This document shows, in pieces, positions 22,882 to 30,838 of a DNA stretch of 35,610 bases. The notes under the pieces are model-generated. The model saw nothing but the letters and a program-made list of their open reading frames with translations, did not search any database and was not told the origin of the DNA. The DNA is taken from contig NZ_QLAE01000042.1 of assembly GCF_005876855.1 (NCBI RefSeq), positions 1-35,610 of the forward strand. Direction: 5' to 3'. The stretch is from Stutzerimonas nosocomialis. Its GTDB lineage: Bacteria > Pseudomonadota > Gammaproteobacteria > Pseudomonadales > Pseudomonadaceae. Both the position numbers and the translations under genes were made by a program. Position 1 is the first letter of the stretch; each line of letters begins with the position of its first letter.

Positions 22882-25089
22882 ATGAAATTCGAAACCGCCG
22901 CGGGAGAGAATCCGATCGATCGCCAACAGGTGGTCGGCAAGGGCGTCAATCGGATCGACGGTCCGCTCAAGACTACCGGCACGGCCACCTATGCCTACGA
23001 GTGGCACGAGCCGGTCGCCAATGCCGCCTATGGCCATGTGATCGGTTCCGCCATCGCCAAGGGTCGCATCACCTCCATCGACCTGACTCACGCCCGGCGC
23101 GCGCCAGGTGTGCTCACGGTCATCACTGCCGAGAACGCCGGTCCGCTCGGCAAGGGCGAACACAACAACGCGACGCTGCTCGGCGGGCCCGACATAGAGC
23201 ATTACCACCAGGCGGTGGCGTTGGTGGTTGCCGAAAGCTTCGAGCAGGCGCGCGCCGCGGCGGAGCTGGTAGGCATCAGCTACGAACGCGCCCCGGGCAG
23301 CTTCGACCTGGCGGCGGCCAAAGATACGGCCAAAAGCCCCGGCAAGATCACGGGCGGTGACGCAGACAGCGCCGTGGGCGACTTCGCTTCCGCCTTCGCC
23401 GATGCGCCCGTACAGCTCGACGCCACCTACACCACCCCTGGCCACTCTCACGGGATGATGGAGCCGCACGCCTCCATCGCGGTCTGGGACGGCGATCGCC
23501 TGACCCTCTGGACCTCCAATCAGATGATCGAATGGGGCAAGCAGGACCTGGCCAGGACATTGAACATGCCGGCCGAGAACGTCCGACTTATCTCGCCCTA
23601 TATAGGTGGGGGTTTCGGCGGCAAGCTGTTCCTGCGCGCCGATGCGCTACTGGCCGCCCTCGCCGCACGCGCCACCGGCCGGCCGGTCAAGGTCGCCCTG
23701 CCCCGTGCGCTGATGATCAACAACACCACTCACCGTGCCGCCACCATCCAGCGCATCCGCATCGGCGCCGACCGGGACGGGAAGATCGTCGCCATCGGCC
23801 ACGAGAACTGGTCCGGCGACCTGAACGGGGAAAGTCCCGAGTCCGGGGTGCGCTATTCCCGGCCCCTGTATGCGGGAGCCAACCGTATGTCCGCCACCCG
23901 GCTGGCCAGCATCGACCTGCCCGAAGCCAACGCCATGCGCGCGCCCAGCGACATGCCGGGCTCCATGACCGTGGAGGTCGCCATGGACGAGATGGCGGAA
24001 AAGCTCGGCATGGACCCGGTGCAGTTTCGCATCGTCAACGACACCCAGGTCCTGCCCCAACAACCGGAGCGCTCCTATTCTCAGCGCCAGTTGAACGAAT
24101 GCCTGATCCAGGGCGCCCAGCGCTTCGGCTGGAACCAGCGCGCCGCCACGCCGGGCACCCGGCGCGAGGGCGCCTGGCTGATAGGCCTGGGCGTCGCCGG
24201 CGGGTTCAGGGACAGCCCGGTGACGACCTCGGCCGCACGGGTACGGCTGGACGGCAACGGCATGGTCACGGTCGAAACCGACATGACCGACATCGGCACG
24301 GGCAGCTACACCATCATCGCCCAGACCGCCGCCGAGATGATGGGCGTGCCGCTGGAGCAGGTGGTGGTTCGCCTCGGTGACTCGAGCTTTCCGGTCTCGG
24401 CCGGCTCGGGTGGTCAATGGGGAGCGAACAGCTCCACGTCCGGCGTCTACGCGGCCTGCGTGAAACTTCGGCAAAGCGTGGCGCGCAAACTGGGCTTCGA
24501 CGCGCAACAGGCCGTGTTCGAGAACGGCGAAGTTCGCCAGGGCGACAGACGCTTCGCCCTGCGTGAAGCCGCCGCCGACGGCAGTCTCGTCGAGGAAGAC
24601 AGCATCGAATTCGGCGACCTTGACGATCGCTACAAGCTCTCGACCTTCGCCTCCCATTTCGCCGAGGTCGCCGTCCACTCGGCGACCGCCGAAGTGCGCA
24701 TCCGCAGGATGCTCGCGGTGTGTGCCGCAGGGCGCATCCTCAACCCCAAGACCGCCCGCAGTCAGGTGATCGGCGCCATGACCATGGGCGTCGGCGCCGC
24801 GCTGATGGAGGAACTGGCGGTGGACACGCGCTACGGGTTCTTCGTCAACCATGATCTGGCCACCTATGAGGTGCCGGTGCATGCCGACATCCCGCACCAG
24901 GAGGTCGTCTTCCTCGACGAGACCGATCCGCTGTCTTCGCCGATGAAGGCCAAGGGCGTCGGTGAGCTGGGCATCTGCGGCGTCAGCGCCGCGGTCGCCA
25001 ACGCGATCTACAACGCCACCGGCGTACGCGTTCGCGATTACCCGATAACGCTGGACAAGCTGATCGAAGGGATGCCGCAGACGGTGTAA
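22882..25089 (+). CDS. paoC: Aldehyde oxidoreductase molybdenum-cofactor subunit, PaoC-like
   Basis: The catalytic subunit, 735 residues, close to E. coli YagR/PaoC (732). It binds the molybdenum cofactor and hydroxylates aldehydes to carboxylic acids, probably detoxifying aromatic or other aldehydes in the periplasm. Visible motifs are PYIGGGFGGK (about 239-248, cofactor binding), MRAPSDMPG, the Gln/Gly-rich SAGSGGQWGANS loop, and the catalytic Glu at about 695 in GVGELGICG. The start follows a GAGGGG site 3 bases after paoB. The XdhC-like chaperone paoD, which in E. coli follows paoC and supplies the cytosine-dinucleotide cofactor, does not follow here. The exact substrate cannot be told from sequence. 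Confidence 0.93.
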   Translation: MKFETAAGENPIDRQQVVGKGVNRIDGPLKTTGTATYAYEWHEPVANAAYGHVIGSAIAKGRITSIDLTHARRAPGVLTVITAENAGPLGKGEHNNATLLGGPDIEHYHQAVALVVAESFEQARAAAELVGISYERAPGSFDLAAAKDTAKSPGKITGGDADSAVGDFASAFADAPVQLDATYTTPGHSHGMMEPHASIAVWDGDRLTLWTSNQMIEWGKQDLARTLNMPAENVRLISPYIGGGFGGKLFLRADALLAALAARATGRPVKVALPRALMINNTTHRAATIQRIRIGADRDGKIVAIGHENWSGDLNGESPESGVRYSRPLYAGANRMSATRLASIDLPEANAMRAPSDMPGSMTVEVAMDEMAEKLGMDPVQFRIVNDTQVLPQQPERSYSQRQLNECLIQGAQRFGWNQRAATPGTRREGAWLIGLGVAGGFRDSPVTTSAARVRLDGNGMVTVETDMTDIGTGSYTIIAQTAAEMMGVPLEQVVVRLGDSSFPVSAGSGGQWGANSSTSGVYAACVKLRQSVARKLGFDAQQAVFENGEVRQGDRRFALREAAADGSLVEEDSIEFGDLDDRYKLSTFASHFAEVAVHSATAEVRIRRMLAVCAAGRILNPKTARSQVIGAMTMGVGAALMEELAVDTRYGFFVNHDLATYEVPVHADIPHQEVVFLDETDPLSSPMKAKGVGELGICGVSAAVANAIYNATGVRVRDYPITLDKLIEGMPQTV

Positions 25090-25096
25090 GCCAAGG

Positions 25097-25116
25097 GCGC
25101 GCTGCTCGAAGCGCGC
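25097..25116 (+). terminator. Short stem-loop after paoC
   Basis: GCGCGCT (25097-25103) and AGCGCGC (25110-25116) pair around a 6-nt loop, 8 bases after the paoC stop. There is no T-run, so it is a weak terminator candidate. Confidence 0.4.
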
Positions 25117-25229
25117 TGGAGGTGCATTAGGCCCGCTTGCATGCGATGCCGGCAGGTGTCACGGGCGGTTCGGGCCGCCACCCTGCCCATGAACCGGGCC
25201 GCTGGCGAAGGTCGGTCGAGGCCTGGCCG

Positions 25230-25253
25230 TTCACCGGCGTCCCTGCCGGCGAA
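25230..25253 (-). terminator. Stem-loop after the curlin-like gene
   Basis: TTCACCGGC (25230-25238) and GCCGGCGAA (25245-25253) pair with one imperfect position around a 6-nt loop, about 15 bases past the curlin-like stop on the - strand. There is no T-run. The form also resembles short pseudomonad intergenic palindromes. The rest of 25090-25268 is GC-rich with no gene seen. Confidence 0.35.
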
Positions 25254-25268
25254 GGTGGGAGGTGCGCC

Positions 25269-26339
25269 TTAGCGCTGGGTGACGGTCGCCACGTTGCCGC
25301 TGTTGGATTGGCTGATGTAGGCGCTGTTGTTCATGCCGCTCTGGTTGATGGTCGCCTGGTTGGCGATGCCCGCCTGGGTGATGTCGGCCAGGTTGCCGTT
25401 GCCGGTCTGCAGAACCGTGGCCAGGTTGTCGGCACCGCTGAGCTGGTTGACCGCTGCGGTGTTCAGCTCGCCGTTCTGGATCACGTCCACAGTGTTGTAG
25501 CTGCCGTTGCTCTGGCCGGTGATCAGGTTGTCGTTGCCGATCTGGTCGGCCAGCAACAGGTTGTCGTTGCCCGACTGGTCGAAATACAGCTCGTTGAAGT
25601 TGCCCGACTGGGTCACGTAGCCATCGTTGGTATCGCCGCTCTGGGCGAGTTCGGCGACCTGCCCGATGCCGTTCTGGTCGATGAAGGCCGCGTTGTATTC
25701 ACCGGTCTGTTCGGTCAGGGTGCGGTTGTCGGCGCCGTCCTGATAGGTGGTGACACGGTTGGCTGTGCCGTCCTGGAACACGACGGCCTGCTGGCCGGTT
25801 CCGCTCTGCTGGGTGTAGAGACGGTTGTCGCTGCCGGTGGTCGAGCTGTAGGCGTCATGGCCTTCGCCGTCCTGGGCGACCAGCGCGGTGTTGTAGTCGC
25901 CTTCCTGGATGATCCGCGCCGAGGAATCCGAGCTGTTGCTCTGGAAGATGCTGGCCATGTTCAGGTCGCCGACCTGCTCGATCAAGGCGACGTCGGCGTC
26001 GCTGTTTTCCTGGGTGACGACCGAGGTGTTCTCCGCGCCGTCCTGATACTGCGCGGCACTGCTCCAGCGCGAGTTGGTCTGCACCGACTCGGCGTAGTTG
26101 TACTCGCCGTTCTGCGAAATCAGCGAGTCGGCATTCTCGGAGGCGGTTTGTTCGGTTTCGGCGGTGTTCAGCGTGCCGGCCTGGATCTGCTCGGCGATGT
26201 TCCCTTCTCCGCCGGTCTGCAGCACGTTGGCCTGGTTGTCGATACCGTCCTGGTCCTGGATCGAGGTATTGCCTGCTGCATAGGCCTGGACCGACACCAC
26301 GGTCAGGATGGCTGCCACGAGGGGTTTGATCTTGAACAT
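25269..26339 (-). CDS. Curlin-repeat (CsgA/CsgB-like) amyloid-type protein
   Basis: A 356-residue secreted repeat protein. A Sec signal peptide (MFKIKPLVAAILTVVSVQAYAAG) cleaves near residue 22. The rest is about 15 units of 22-23 residues with the curlin spacing: a small or polar residue, five positions, Gln, then G-x-x-N, five positions, Gln (for example GEYNAAFIDQNG, GNDNLLLADQIG, GIANQATINQSG). In CsgA and CsgB the Gln/Asn ladders stack into a beta-solenoid amyloid. This protein is more than twice CsgA's usual length of about 150 residues. The ATG at 26339 has a strong AGGAGA. No csgDEFG, csgC or second curlin gene is in the window, so export and nucleation must be supplied elsewhere or differ. 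It is distinct from the Fap amyloid proteins of Pseudomonas. Fibre formation is inferred. Confidence 0.85.
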   Translation of the reverse strand: MFKIKPLVAAILTVVSVQAYAAGNTSIQDQDGIDNQANVLQTGGEGNIAEQIQAGTLNTAETEQTASENADSLISQNGEYNYAESVQTNSRWSSAAQYQDGAENTSVVTQENSDADVALIEQVGDLNMASIFQSNSSDSSARIIQEGDYNTALVAQDGEGHDAYSSTTGSDNRLYTQQSGTGQQAVVFQDGTANRVTTYQDGADNRTLTEQTGEYNAAFIDQNGIGQVAELAQSGDTNDGYVTQSGNFNELYFDQSGNDNLLLADQIGNDNLITGQSNGSYNTVDVIQNGELNTAAVNQLSGADNLATVLQTGNGNLADITQAGIANQATINQSGMNNSAYISQSNSGNVATVTQR

Positions 26340-26586
26340 GCCTTTCTCCTTTGAATTCTTCTTGAGTTCGCTGTGGGCGCGTCGTGCGCATCGGCACTCG
26401 GGAACGCGCCAGACACCAGCCGGCCTACTGCATGCTGACTCACCAGGTCCGTGTTCAAGCTAGGATGGCTGTATGACGAACTTGCGAAAGCGCAGCGCTG
26501 CCCGACCAACGGCACCGCGCGTCCCTGCTGCATGCCGGCCGGCCTGCCGTGCTAATGTTCGGGCTTTCCCCGAAGGTGCCATTTCC
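26340..26586. promoter_or_regulatory. Divergent region between curlin-like and copper-chaperone genes
   Basis: These 247 bases must hold promoters for both divergent genes. I see the AGGAGA ribosome-binding site of the curlin-like gene (26345-26350, - strand) and a weaker AAGGT before the chaperone ATG. No clear -35/-10 pair, operator or small gene was found. Confidence 0.35.
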
Positions 26587-27078
26587 ATGCTCAAACGATT
26601 CTTTGCACTGGCCTCTCTGACGCTCGCCTGCCAGCTGGCGCACGCCCATGACCACGCGCACGAAGCCGCCGCCGGAGCAGGCCATCCGGGGCACGACACC
26701 ATGAAGATCGAGCAGGTCTGGTCGCGGGCGGTGCCGCCGACGCCTCCGACCGGGGCGGTCTATTTCAAGCTCCACAGCCAGGCCTCTGAAGCGGACCGGC
26801 TGATCGGCGCCCATACGCCTCGCGCCCAAAAGGCCGAGTTGCATACCCATGTGCATCAGGGCGGCGTGATGCGCATGGAAGAGGTCGAGGCGGTAGAGAT
26901 TCCGGCCAACGGGCAGGTGGAGTTCAAGCCGGGCGGCCACCATGTGATGCTGTTCGGGGTGACCGAACCGCTGGTGGCCGGCGAGCACTTCCCGATCACC
27001 CTGGAGTTCGAAAAGGCCGGAGAGATCACCCTGGACGTGACCATCACCGACCAGGCGCCGGCAGCGCACCATCACTGA
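26587..27078 (+). CDS. PCu(A)C-type periplasmic copper chaperone
   Basis: A 163-residue periplasmic copper chaperone (DUF461 family). I start at the ATG at 26587 because it gives a clean signal peptide (MLKRFFALASLTLACQLAHA) cleaved after residue 20; the longer upstream frame does not look coding. The copper motif H-x10-M-x21-H-x-M is complete as His86, Met97, His119 and Met121. The context AELHTHVHQGGVMRM and GGHHVMLFG is typical. A His-rich mature N-terminus (HDHAHEAAAGAGHPGHD) and a terminal HHH may add copper sites. Relatives deliver Cu(I) to the CuA site of cytochrome c oxidase, often with Sco. No oxidase or sco gene is beside it. It converges on moaA with 32 bases between and no obvious terminator. 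Confidence 0.9.
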   Translation: MLKRFFALASLTLACQLAHAHDHAHEAAAGAGHPGHDTMKIEQVWSRAVPPTPPTGAVYFKLHSQASEADRLIGAHTPRAQKAELHTHVHQGGVMRMEEVEAVEIPANGQVEFKPGGHHVMLFGVTEPLVAGEHFPITLEFEKAGEITLDVTITDQAPAAHHH

Positions 27079-27110
27079 TTCCCGGCGCTCGGTCTTACGC
27101 GGCTAGCGGA

Positions 27111-28100
27111 TCAACCGCCACTGGCGTTCATGAAACGCAGCACCTGAACGTCGCCGCCCACGCTGAAATCATGACGCAGCGGCTTGCGCAGCACCGCCGC
27201 GCGGATCGCCTCGATCACCGGCCCGTCGCAGGTGGGGTGGCGGCGCAACAGTGCGCGCAGGTCGATCGCATGCTCATGGCCAAGGCAGAGTAGAAGCCGC
27301 CCCTCCACCGTCACGCGCAGGCGGTTGCAGGTGGCGCAGAAGTTGTGGGAATGAGGCGAAATGAAGCCGATGCGCGTCCGTGGATGATCCCGCAGGCGCA
27401 CGTAGCGCGCCGGCCCACCGCTCTGCTCGGCGCAATCGAGCAGCACGTGGCGCTCGGCGATCAGCCCACGTACCTCATCGCTGGAACAGAAGCTTTCACC
27501 GCGCGAGCGACCGACCTCGCCCAGCGGCATTTCTTCGATGAAGCTCAGATCCAGCCCGCCGGCGATGGCGAAGTCCACCAGGTCGGCGACCTCCTCGGCA
27601 TTGCGCCCCTTCATCACCACGGCATTGAGCTTGATCCGCTCGAAGCCGGCGGCGCGCGCCGCCTCGATGCCATCGAGCACCTGCTGCAGCTGGCCGGTGC
27701 GGGTGATGGCGTGGAATTTGTCGGCATCCAGGCTATCGAGGCTGATGTTCAGCCGCTTGACCCCGGCGCGCGCCAGCGGGGCGGCGACCCTGACCAGCTG
27801 CGAGCCATTGCTGGTCATCACCAGCTCGCGCAGGCCGGGCAGCGCGGCGATGCGTTCGCAGAGTCCGACGATGCCCTGGCGCACCAGCGGCTCGCCGCCG
27901 GTGAGGCGGATTTTCTTCACCCCCAGGCCGACGAATATCCGCGCGATACGCTCCAGTTCCTCAAGGCCGAGCACCTGCTGACGCGGCAGGAAGGTCATGT
28001 CCTCAGCCATGCAGTAGACGCAGCGGAAGTCGCAGCGGTCGGTCACCGACAGGCGCAGGTAGTCGATCTGGCGGTCGTGGGCATCGCGTAGTTGAGTCAT
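27111..28100 (-). CDS. moaA: GTP 3',8-cyclase MoaA
   Basis: A radical-SAM enzyme of 329 residues for the first step of molybdenum-cofactor synthesis: GTP to 3',8-cyclo-7,8-dihydro-GTP, later converted by MoaC. The N-terminal SAM cluster is Cys23, 27 and 30 ([10 protein letters not shown]), with LTGGEPLVR following. The C-terminal GTP-binding cluster is Cys255, 258 and 272 (FCATCNRLR, then LCLG). The protein ends in the Gly-Gly tail needed for activity in this family. It is the last gene of the nar cluster, as moaA1 is in P. aeruginosa, so cofactor supply should rise with nitrate reductase. The ATG at 28100 has an AAGG site. A palindromic repeat sits just upstream and may affect its expression. 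Confidence 0.95.
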   Translation of the reverse strand: MTQLRDAHDRQIDYLRLSVTDRCDFRCVYCMAEDMTFLPRQQVLGLEELERIARIFVGLGVKKIRLTGGEPLVRQGIVGLCERIAALPGLRELVMTSNGSQLVRVAAPLARAGVKRLNISLDSLDADKFHAITRTGQLQQVLDGIEAARAAGFERIKLNAVVMKGRNAEEVADLVDFAIAGGLDLSFIEEMPLGEVGRSRGESFCSSDEVRGLIAERHVLLDCAEQSGGPARYVRLRDHPRTRIGFISPHSHNFCATCNRLRVTVEGRLLLCLGHEHAIDLRALLRRHPTCDGPVIEAIRAAVLRKPLRHDFSVGGDVQVLRFMNASGG

Positions 28101-28122
28101 CGATTACACCTTCTGAAGCTTC

Positions 28123-28194
28123 GTAGGGCGGGTGACGCTTTATTCATCCGCCATGGCCCCGCTCGGTGGATGGGTGAAGCGTCACCCACCCTAC
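28123..28194. repeat. Imperfect palindromic repeat, copy 2
   Basis: The left arm 28123-28152 begins gtagggcgggtgacgc. The right arm 28165-28194 ends gcgtcacccaccctac. They pair with a few mismatches around a 12-bp spacer. The right arm matches copy 1 (385-413) with one difference over 29 bases. It lies between the PPIase gene and moaA, inside a presumed operon, 22 bases upstream of the moaA ATG, and could fold in the mRNA. Confidence 0.75.
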
Positions 28195-28217
28195 TCGCTA
28201 GAAGTCGGATGGATGTT

Positions 28218-28244
28218 GCTTCAAGCTTCCGGCTTCAAGCTTCC
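28218..28244. repeat. Two-copy 14-bp tandem repeat
   Basis: gcttcaagcttcc occurs at 28218-28230 and again at 28232-28244, a 14-base period. Each copy contains the HindIII-like palindrome aagctt. It lies between the PPIase stop and the palindromic repeat. No function is known to me. Confidence 0.7.
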
Positions 28245-28252
28245 AGCTGTTC

Positions 28253-29209
28253 CTATTGCATCAGTGGCGTTTGCGCGCCCTGCAGGTGGATGCCTTCGAT
28301 GTTCGCCGCGGCTACCAGGGTCTGCAGGTACTGGCTGACGCCGATCTGCCAGACACGCTGGTTGAGCTCGGCGCGAATCGCACCGGCCACCGCCTCGTAG
28401 GGCAGCTGCTCACCCTCGATGCGCTGGTCGACGAACACCAGGTGATAGCCGTAGCGGCTCTCCAGCGGTTGCTGGCACAGGCCGACCGGCAGGCGGAACA
28501 GCTGGCGCTCGAATTCGGGCACGGTCTGCCCCTTGCTGATCTGGCCCAGCGCCCCGCCCTGCTCCCTGGAGGGACAAACCGAATGCTGCAGCGCCAGTTC
28601 GGCGAAGCGGTGCGGCGCCGCCTGCAGCTGCCGGAGCAGGCCCAGCGCCTGCTCGCGCGCCAGGCTGCGCGCTTCGTCATCATCCGCCGGGCAGGCCAGC
28701 AGGATGTGTCGCGCGGCCAGCAGCGGCGCGCTGAAGAAGCGCTGGCGGTTGCCGGTGTAGTACTGCCAGCAGGCCGCCTCGTCGGCCAGCGGCAGCGGCA
28801 CTTCCTGTTCGATCAGGGTGCGTGTGGCGGCCTCTTCCTCGCTTTCGCCGGGCGCGGCCCGCACCACCAGGCCAAGTTCGGCGATGCGCTGCTGCAGCAG
28901 CTCGCGCACCACCAGCGCCTGGGTCGCCAGGTAGACCGCCTCGTCGCGACGCTCGGCGGGGTGATACTGCAATTCCCGGGCGATGGCCTGGGGCGCGATC
29001 GCCATGCCGTTGACCCGCACCCGCGGCCACTCCTGCTCGCTGCTGGCGATCAGCGGAGGTTCGCCGGACGCCTGCTCTGGGGCCGGCTCGGTGTCTTGCT
29101 CGCGAGGCAGTTCCTCGAACAGAGGGGCCTCGGCCGGCACGTCGATTTCCGGGCGGGCGCCGCCACCGCAGCCGCCGCCTCCCGTGCTTCCACCACATCC
29201 ACAACCCAT
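28253..29209 (-). CDS. NifM-like parvulin PPIase of the nar cluster
   Basis: A 318-residue protein with a C-terminal parvulin-type peptidyl-prolyl isomerase domain (about 163-262: AARHILLACPADD, FAELALQHSVCPS, GGALGQISKGQTVPEFE, GYHLVFVDQRIEG). An N-terminal SurA/NifM-like helical part precedes it. The first 17 residues are almost only Gly and Cys (MGCGCGG, then GGGGCGGG), with Cys3, 5 and 14; an acidic low-complexity linker follows. There is no Sec signal, so it is likely cytoplasmic. The gene between narI and moaA is also a PPIase in P. aeruginosa, which suggests a role in folding or maturing nitrate reductase, as NifM does for nitrogenase Fe protein; that role is inferred. GAGG lies 8 bases before the ATG. 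Confidence 0.88.
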   Translation of the reverse strand: MGCGCGGSTGGGGCGGGARPEIDVPAEAPLFEELPREQDTEPAPEQASGEPPLIASSEQEWPRVRVNGMAIAPQAIARELQYHPAERRDEAVYLATQALVVRELLQQRIAELGLVVRAAPGESEEEAATRTLIEQEVPLPLADEAACWQYYTGNRQRFFSAPLLAARHILLACPADDDEARSLAREQALGLLRQLQAAPHRFAELALQHSVCPSREQGGALGQISKGQTVPEFERQLFRLPVGLCQQPLESRYGYHLVFVDQRIEGEQLPYEAVAGAIRAELNQRVWQIGVSQYLQTLVAAANIEGIHLQGAQTPLMQ

Positions 29210-29252
29210 GATGATTACCTCGATAAGACGTTGAACCCTCGAAGCCGATCGG

Positions 29253-29288
29253 CCACGGCGGCTGACGCGTTGACGTCAGCCGCCGTGG
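29253..29288 (-). terminator. Perfect 15-bp hairpin directly after narI
   Basis: The arms 29253-29267 (ccacggcggctgacg) and 29274-29288 (cgtcagccgccgtgg) pair without mismatch around a 6-nt loop. The structure starts one base after the narI stop codon on the - strand. No T-run follows. It may therefore be a partial terminator or a 3' stabilising structure that lets narGHJI message outlast the downstream PPIase and moaA parts. Confidence 0.7.
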
Positions 29289-29289
29289 G

Positions 29290-30087
29290 TCATGCCGGCG
29301 TCTTGTCCTTTGCCGTGACGTGGCCCGGTACGGCGGTCGGTGCGCTGGTCTCGCGCGCCGGCGCCTCGTAGCCACGCGGGCGTTGCGGACGCGACATGGC
29401 CGGCTTGACGCCCTTCTGCCGGACGATCTGGTAGCGCCGGCCCAGGTACCACACCGGCGCGCTGACGATGTGCACCAGACGGGTGAACGGGAACAGCACG
29501 AACAGGGTCACGCCGAGGAACACGTGCAGCTTGTAGATGATGCCGACCGACTCGATGGCGCCCGCGGCCTTGACCGGCTGCAGGGTGACCAGGCTCTGCG
29601 CCCAGGTGCCCAGCAGCACCATCACCGAACCGTCCAGGTGGCCGGTGGAGGCGACGATGGTCAGCAGGCCCAGCACCAGCTGGGTGAGCAGCACGAAGAG
29701 GATCATGATGTCGCTGGCGCTGGAGGTGGCCCGCACGCGGGCGTCGGTCAGGCGGCGATGGATCAGCATCACCAGGCCGATCAGGCAGAGAACGCCGAAG
29801 AACCCGCCGGACACCATCGCCACGACCTGCTTCTGGCCGCTGGTGATGAACGAGTGGTACAGCGCCTCGGGCATCAGCAGGCCGACGAAGTGACCGGCCA
29901 GGATGAAGATGATGCCGACGTGGAACAGGTTGCTCGCCAGGCGCATGCGGTTGTTCGACAGCATCTGGCTGGAGCCGGCCTTCCAGCTGTACTGCGACAG
30001 GTCGAAGCGCGCCCAGCTGCCGATCAGGCAGATGGCCAGGGCGATGTAGGGATAGACCCCGAACAGCAGGAAATTGACGTTAGACAT
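29290..30087 (-). CDS. narI: Respiratory nitrate reductase gamma subunit NarI
   Basis: The membrane cytochrome b subunit that oxidises quinol and feeds electrons to NarH. I use the ATG at 30087 (MSNVNFLLFG): it has AGGAGGTG just upstream and overlaps the narJ end by 8 bases; the longer frame is read-through of narJ in another frame. Five membrane helices are visible. The heme ligands of E. coli NarI (His56, 66, 187, 205) correspond to His57, 66, 188 and 206. The core ends near IVRQKG (about 226). About 35 more residues, rich in Pro, Arg and Ala, follow on the cytoplasmic side and are absent from the 225-residue E. coli protein. The complex faces the cytoplasm and generates proton motive force during nitrate respiration. 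Confidence 0.96.
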   Translation of the reverse strand: MSNVNFLLFGVYPYIALAICLIGSWARFDLSQYSWKAGSSQMLSNNRMRLASNLFHVGIIFILAGHFVGLLMPEALYHSFITSGQKQVVAMVSGGFFGVLCLIGLVMLIHRRLTDARVRATSSASDIMILFVLLTQLVLGLLTIVASTGHLDGSVMVLLGTWAQSLVTLQPVKAAGAIESVGIIYKLHVFLGVTLFVLFPFTRLVHIVSAPVWYLGRRYQIVRQKGVKPAMSRPQRPRGYEAPARETSAPTAVPGHVTAKDKTPA

Positions 30088-30835
30088 TGCGCACCTCCTG
30101 GGCGAGCGCGGTGGCCTGCCCGTCATGCTTGAAATCGGTCCAGTGCAGCGGCACCGGGCTCTCCTCGCGAGCCTTGCCCGGCCCGCTCGGCATGGATGGG
30201 CAGCGATCCTGCTGCTCGGCCTGGAGGAAGTTGACCTGCTCCTCCTCCCAGATCTTGTCCAGCGCCTCCAGCGAGTCGTCGCGTTCCTCGGCGGCGACCT
30301 GCTCCTGCAGGCCGGCCAGGGTTTCCTGCACCGGCTCGCCGGCGATCTGCAGCAGCGCGGCGAAGCACGCGGCATGCGGGCTCTCGCGTTCCTGCAGGCG
30401 GGCCGCCAGCAGCGCCAGCAGATGCGCGACGTCGGCGAGCCCCTCGCGGGCCTCGAGATCCTCGCGGGTGGCCAGGTACTCGAGGTACAGCGGGATGTAA
30501 TCCGGCAGTTCGCGCACGCCGATGGCGAAACCGGCCTCGGTGTACTGCGCCATCAGGTCGACCATGGCCTGGCCGCGGTCGCGGGACTCGCCGTGCACGT
30601 GCTCGAACAAGAGCAGCGACAGCGCGCGGCCACGGTCGAACAGGTCGGTGTAGCGCTCCTGCACGTCCATCAGGTCGCCTTCGGTCAGCTCGTCGAGCAG
30701 GCGGCGCAGCGCGATGCGCTGCGCCGGGCTGATCTCGCGGGCCGAGCCGATGGCCTGGGCCAGTTCGGCATGACCGTCGCGCAGGTGCTGGTCGGGGTAG
30801 TCCAGCAGCAGGGAAATCACTTTAAGGATGCGCAT
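30080..30835 (-). CDS. narJ: Nitrate reductase assembly chaperone NarJ
   Basis: A 251-residue cytoplasmic chaperone of the TorD/DmsD/NarJ group. It binds the NarG N-terminus and promotes molybdenum-cofactor and Fe-S insertion before NarGH docks on NarI. Typical features are the start ILKVISLLLDYPD, the helical body with YTDLFDRGRALSLLLFEHVHGESRDRG split across about 60-90, and GVRELPDYIPLYLEYL. The charged C-terminal tail is variable. The start at 30835 has GGGAGG inside the end of narH and lies three bases after the narH stop. The end overlaps narI by 8 bases. Subunits and chaperone are thus made in a coupled way. Confidence 0.96.
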   Translation of the reverse strand: MRILKVISLLLDYPDQHLRDGHAELAQAIGSAREISPAQRIALRRLLDELTEGDLMDVQERYTDLFDRGRALSLLLFEHVHGESRDRGQAMVDLMAQYTEAGFAIGVRELPDYIPLYLEYLATREDLEAREGLADVAHLLALLAARLQERESPHAACFAALLQIAGEPVQETLAGLQEQVAAEERDDSLEALDKIWEEEQVNFLQAEQQDRCPSMPSGPGKAREESPVPLHWTDFKHDGQATALAQEVRNV

Positions 30836-30838
30836 GGC

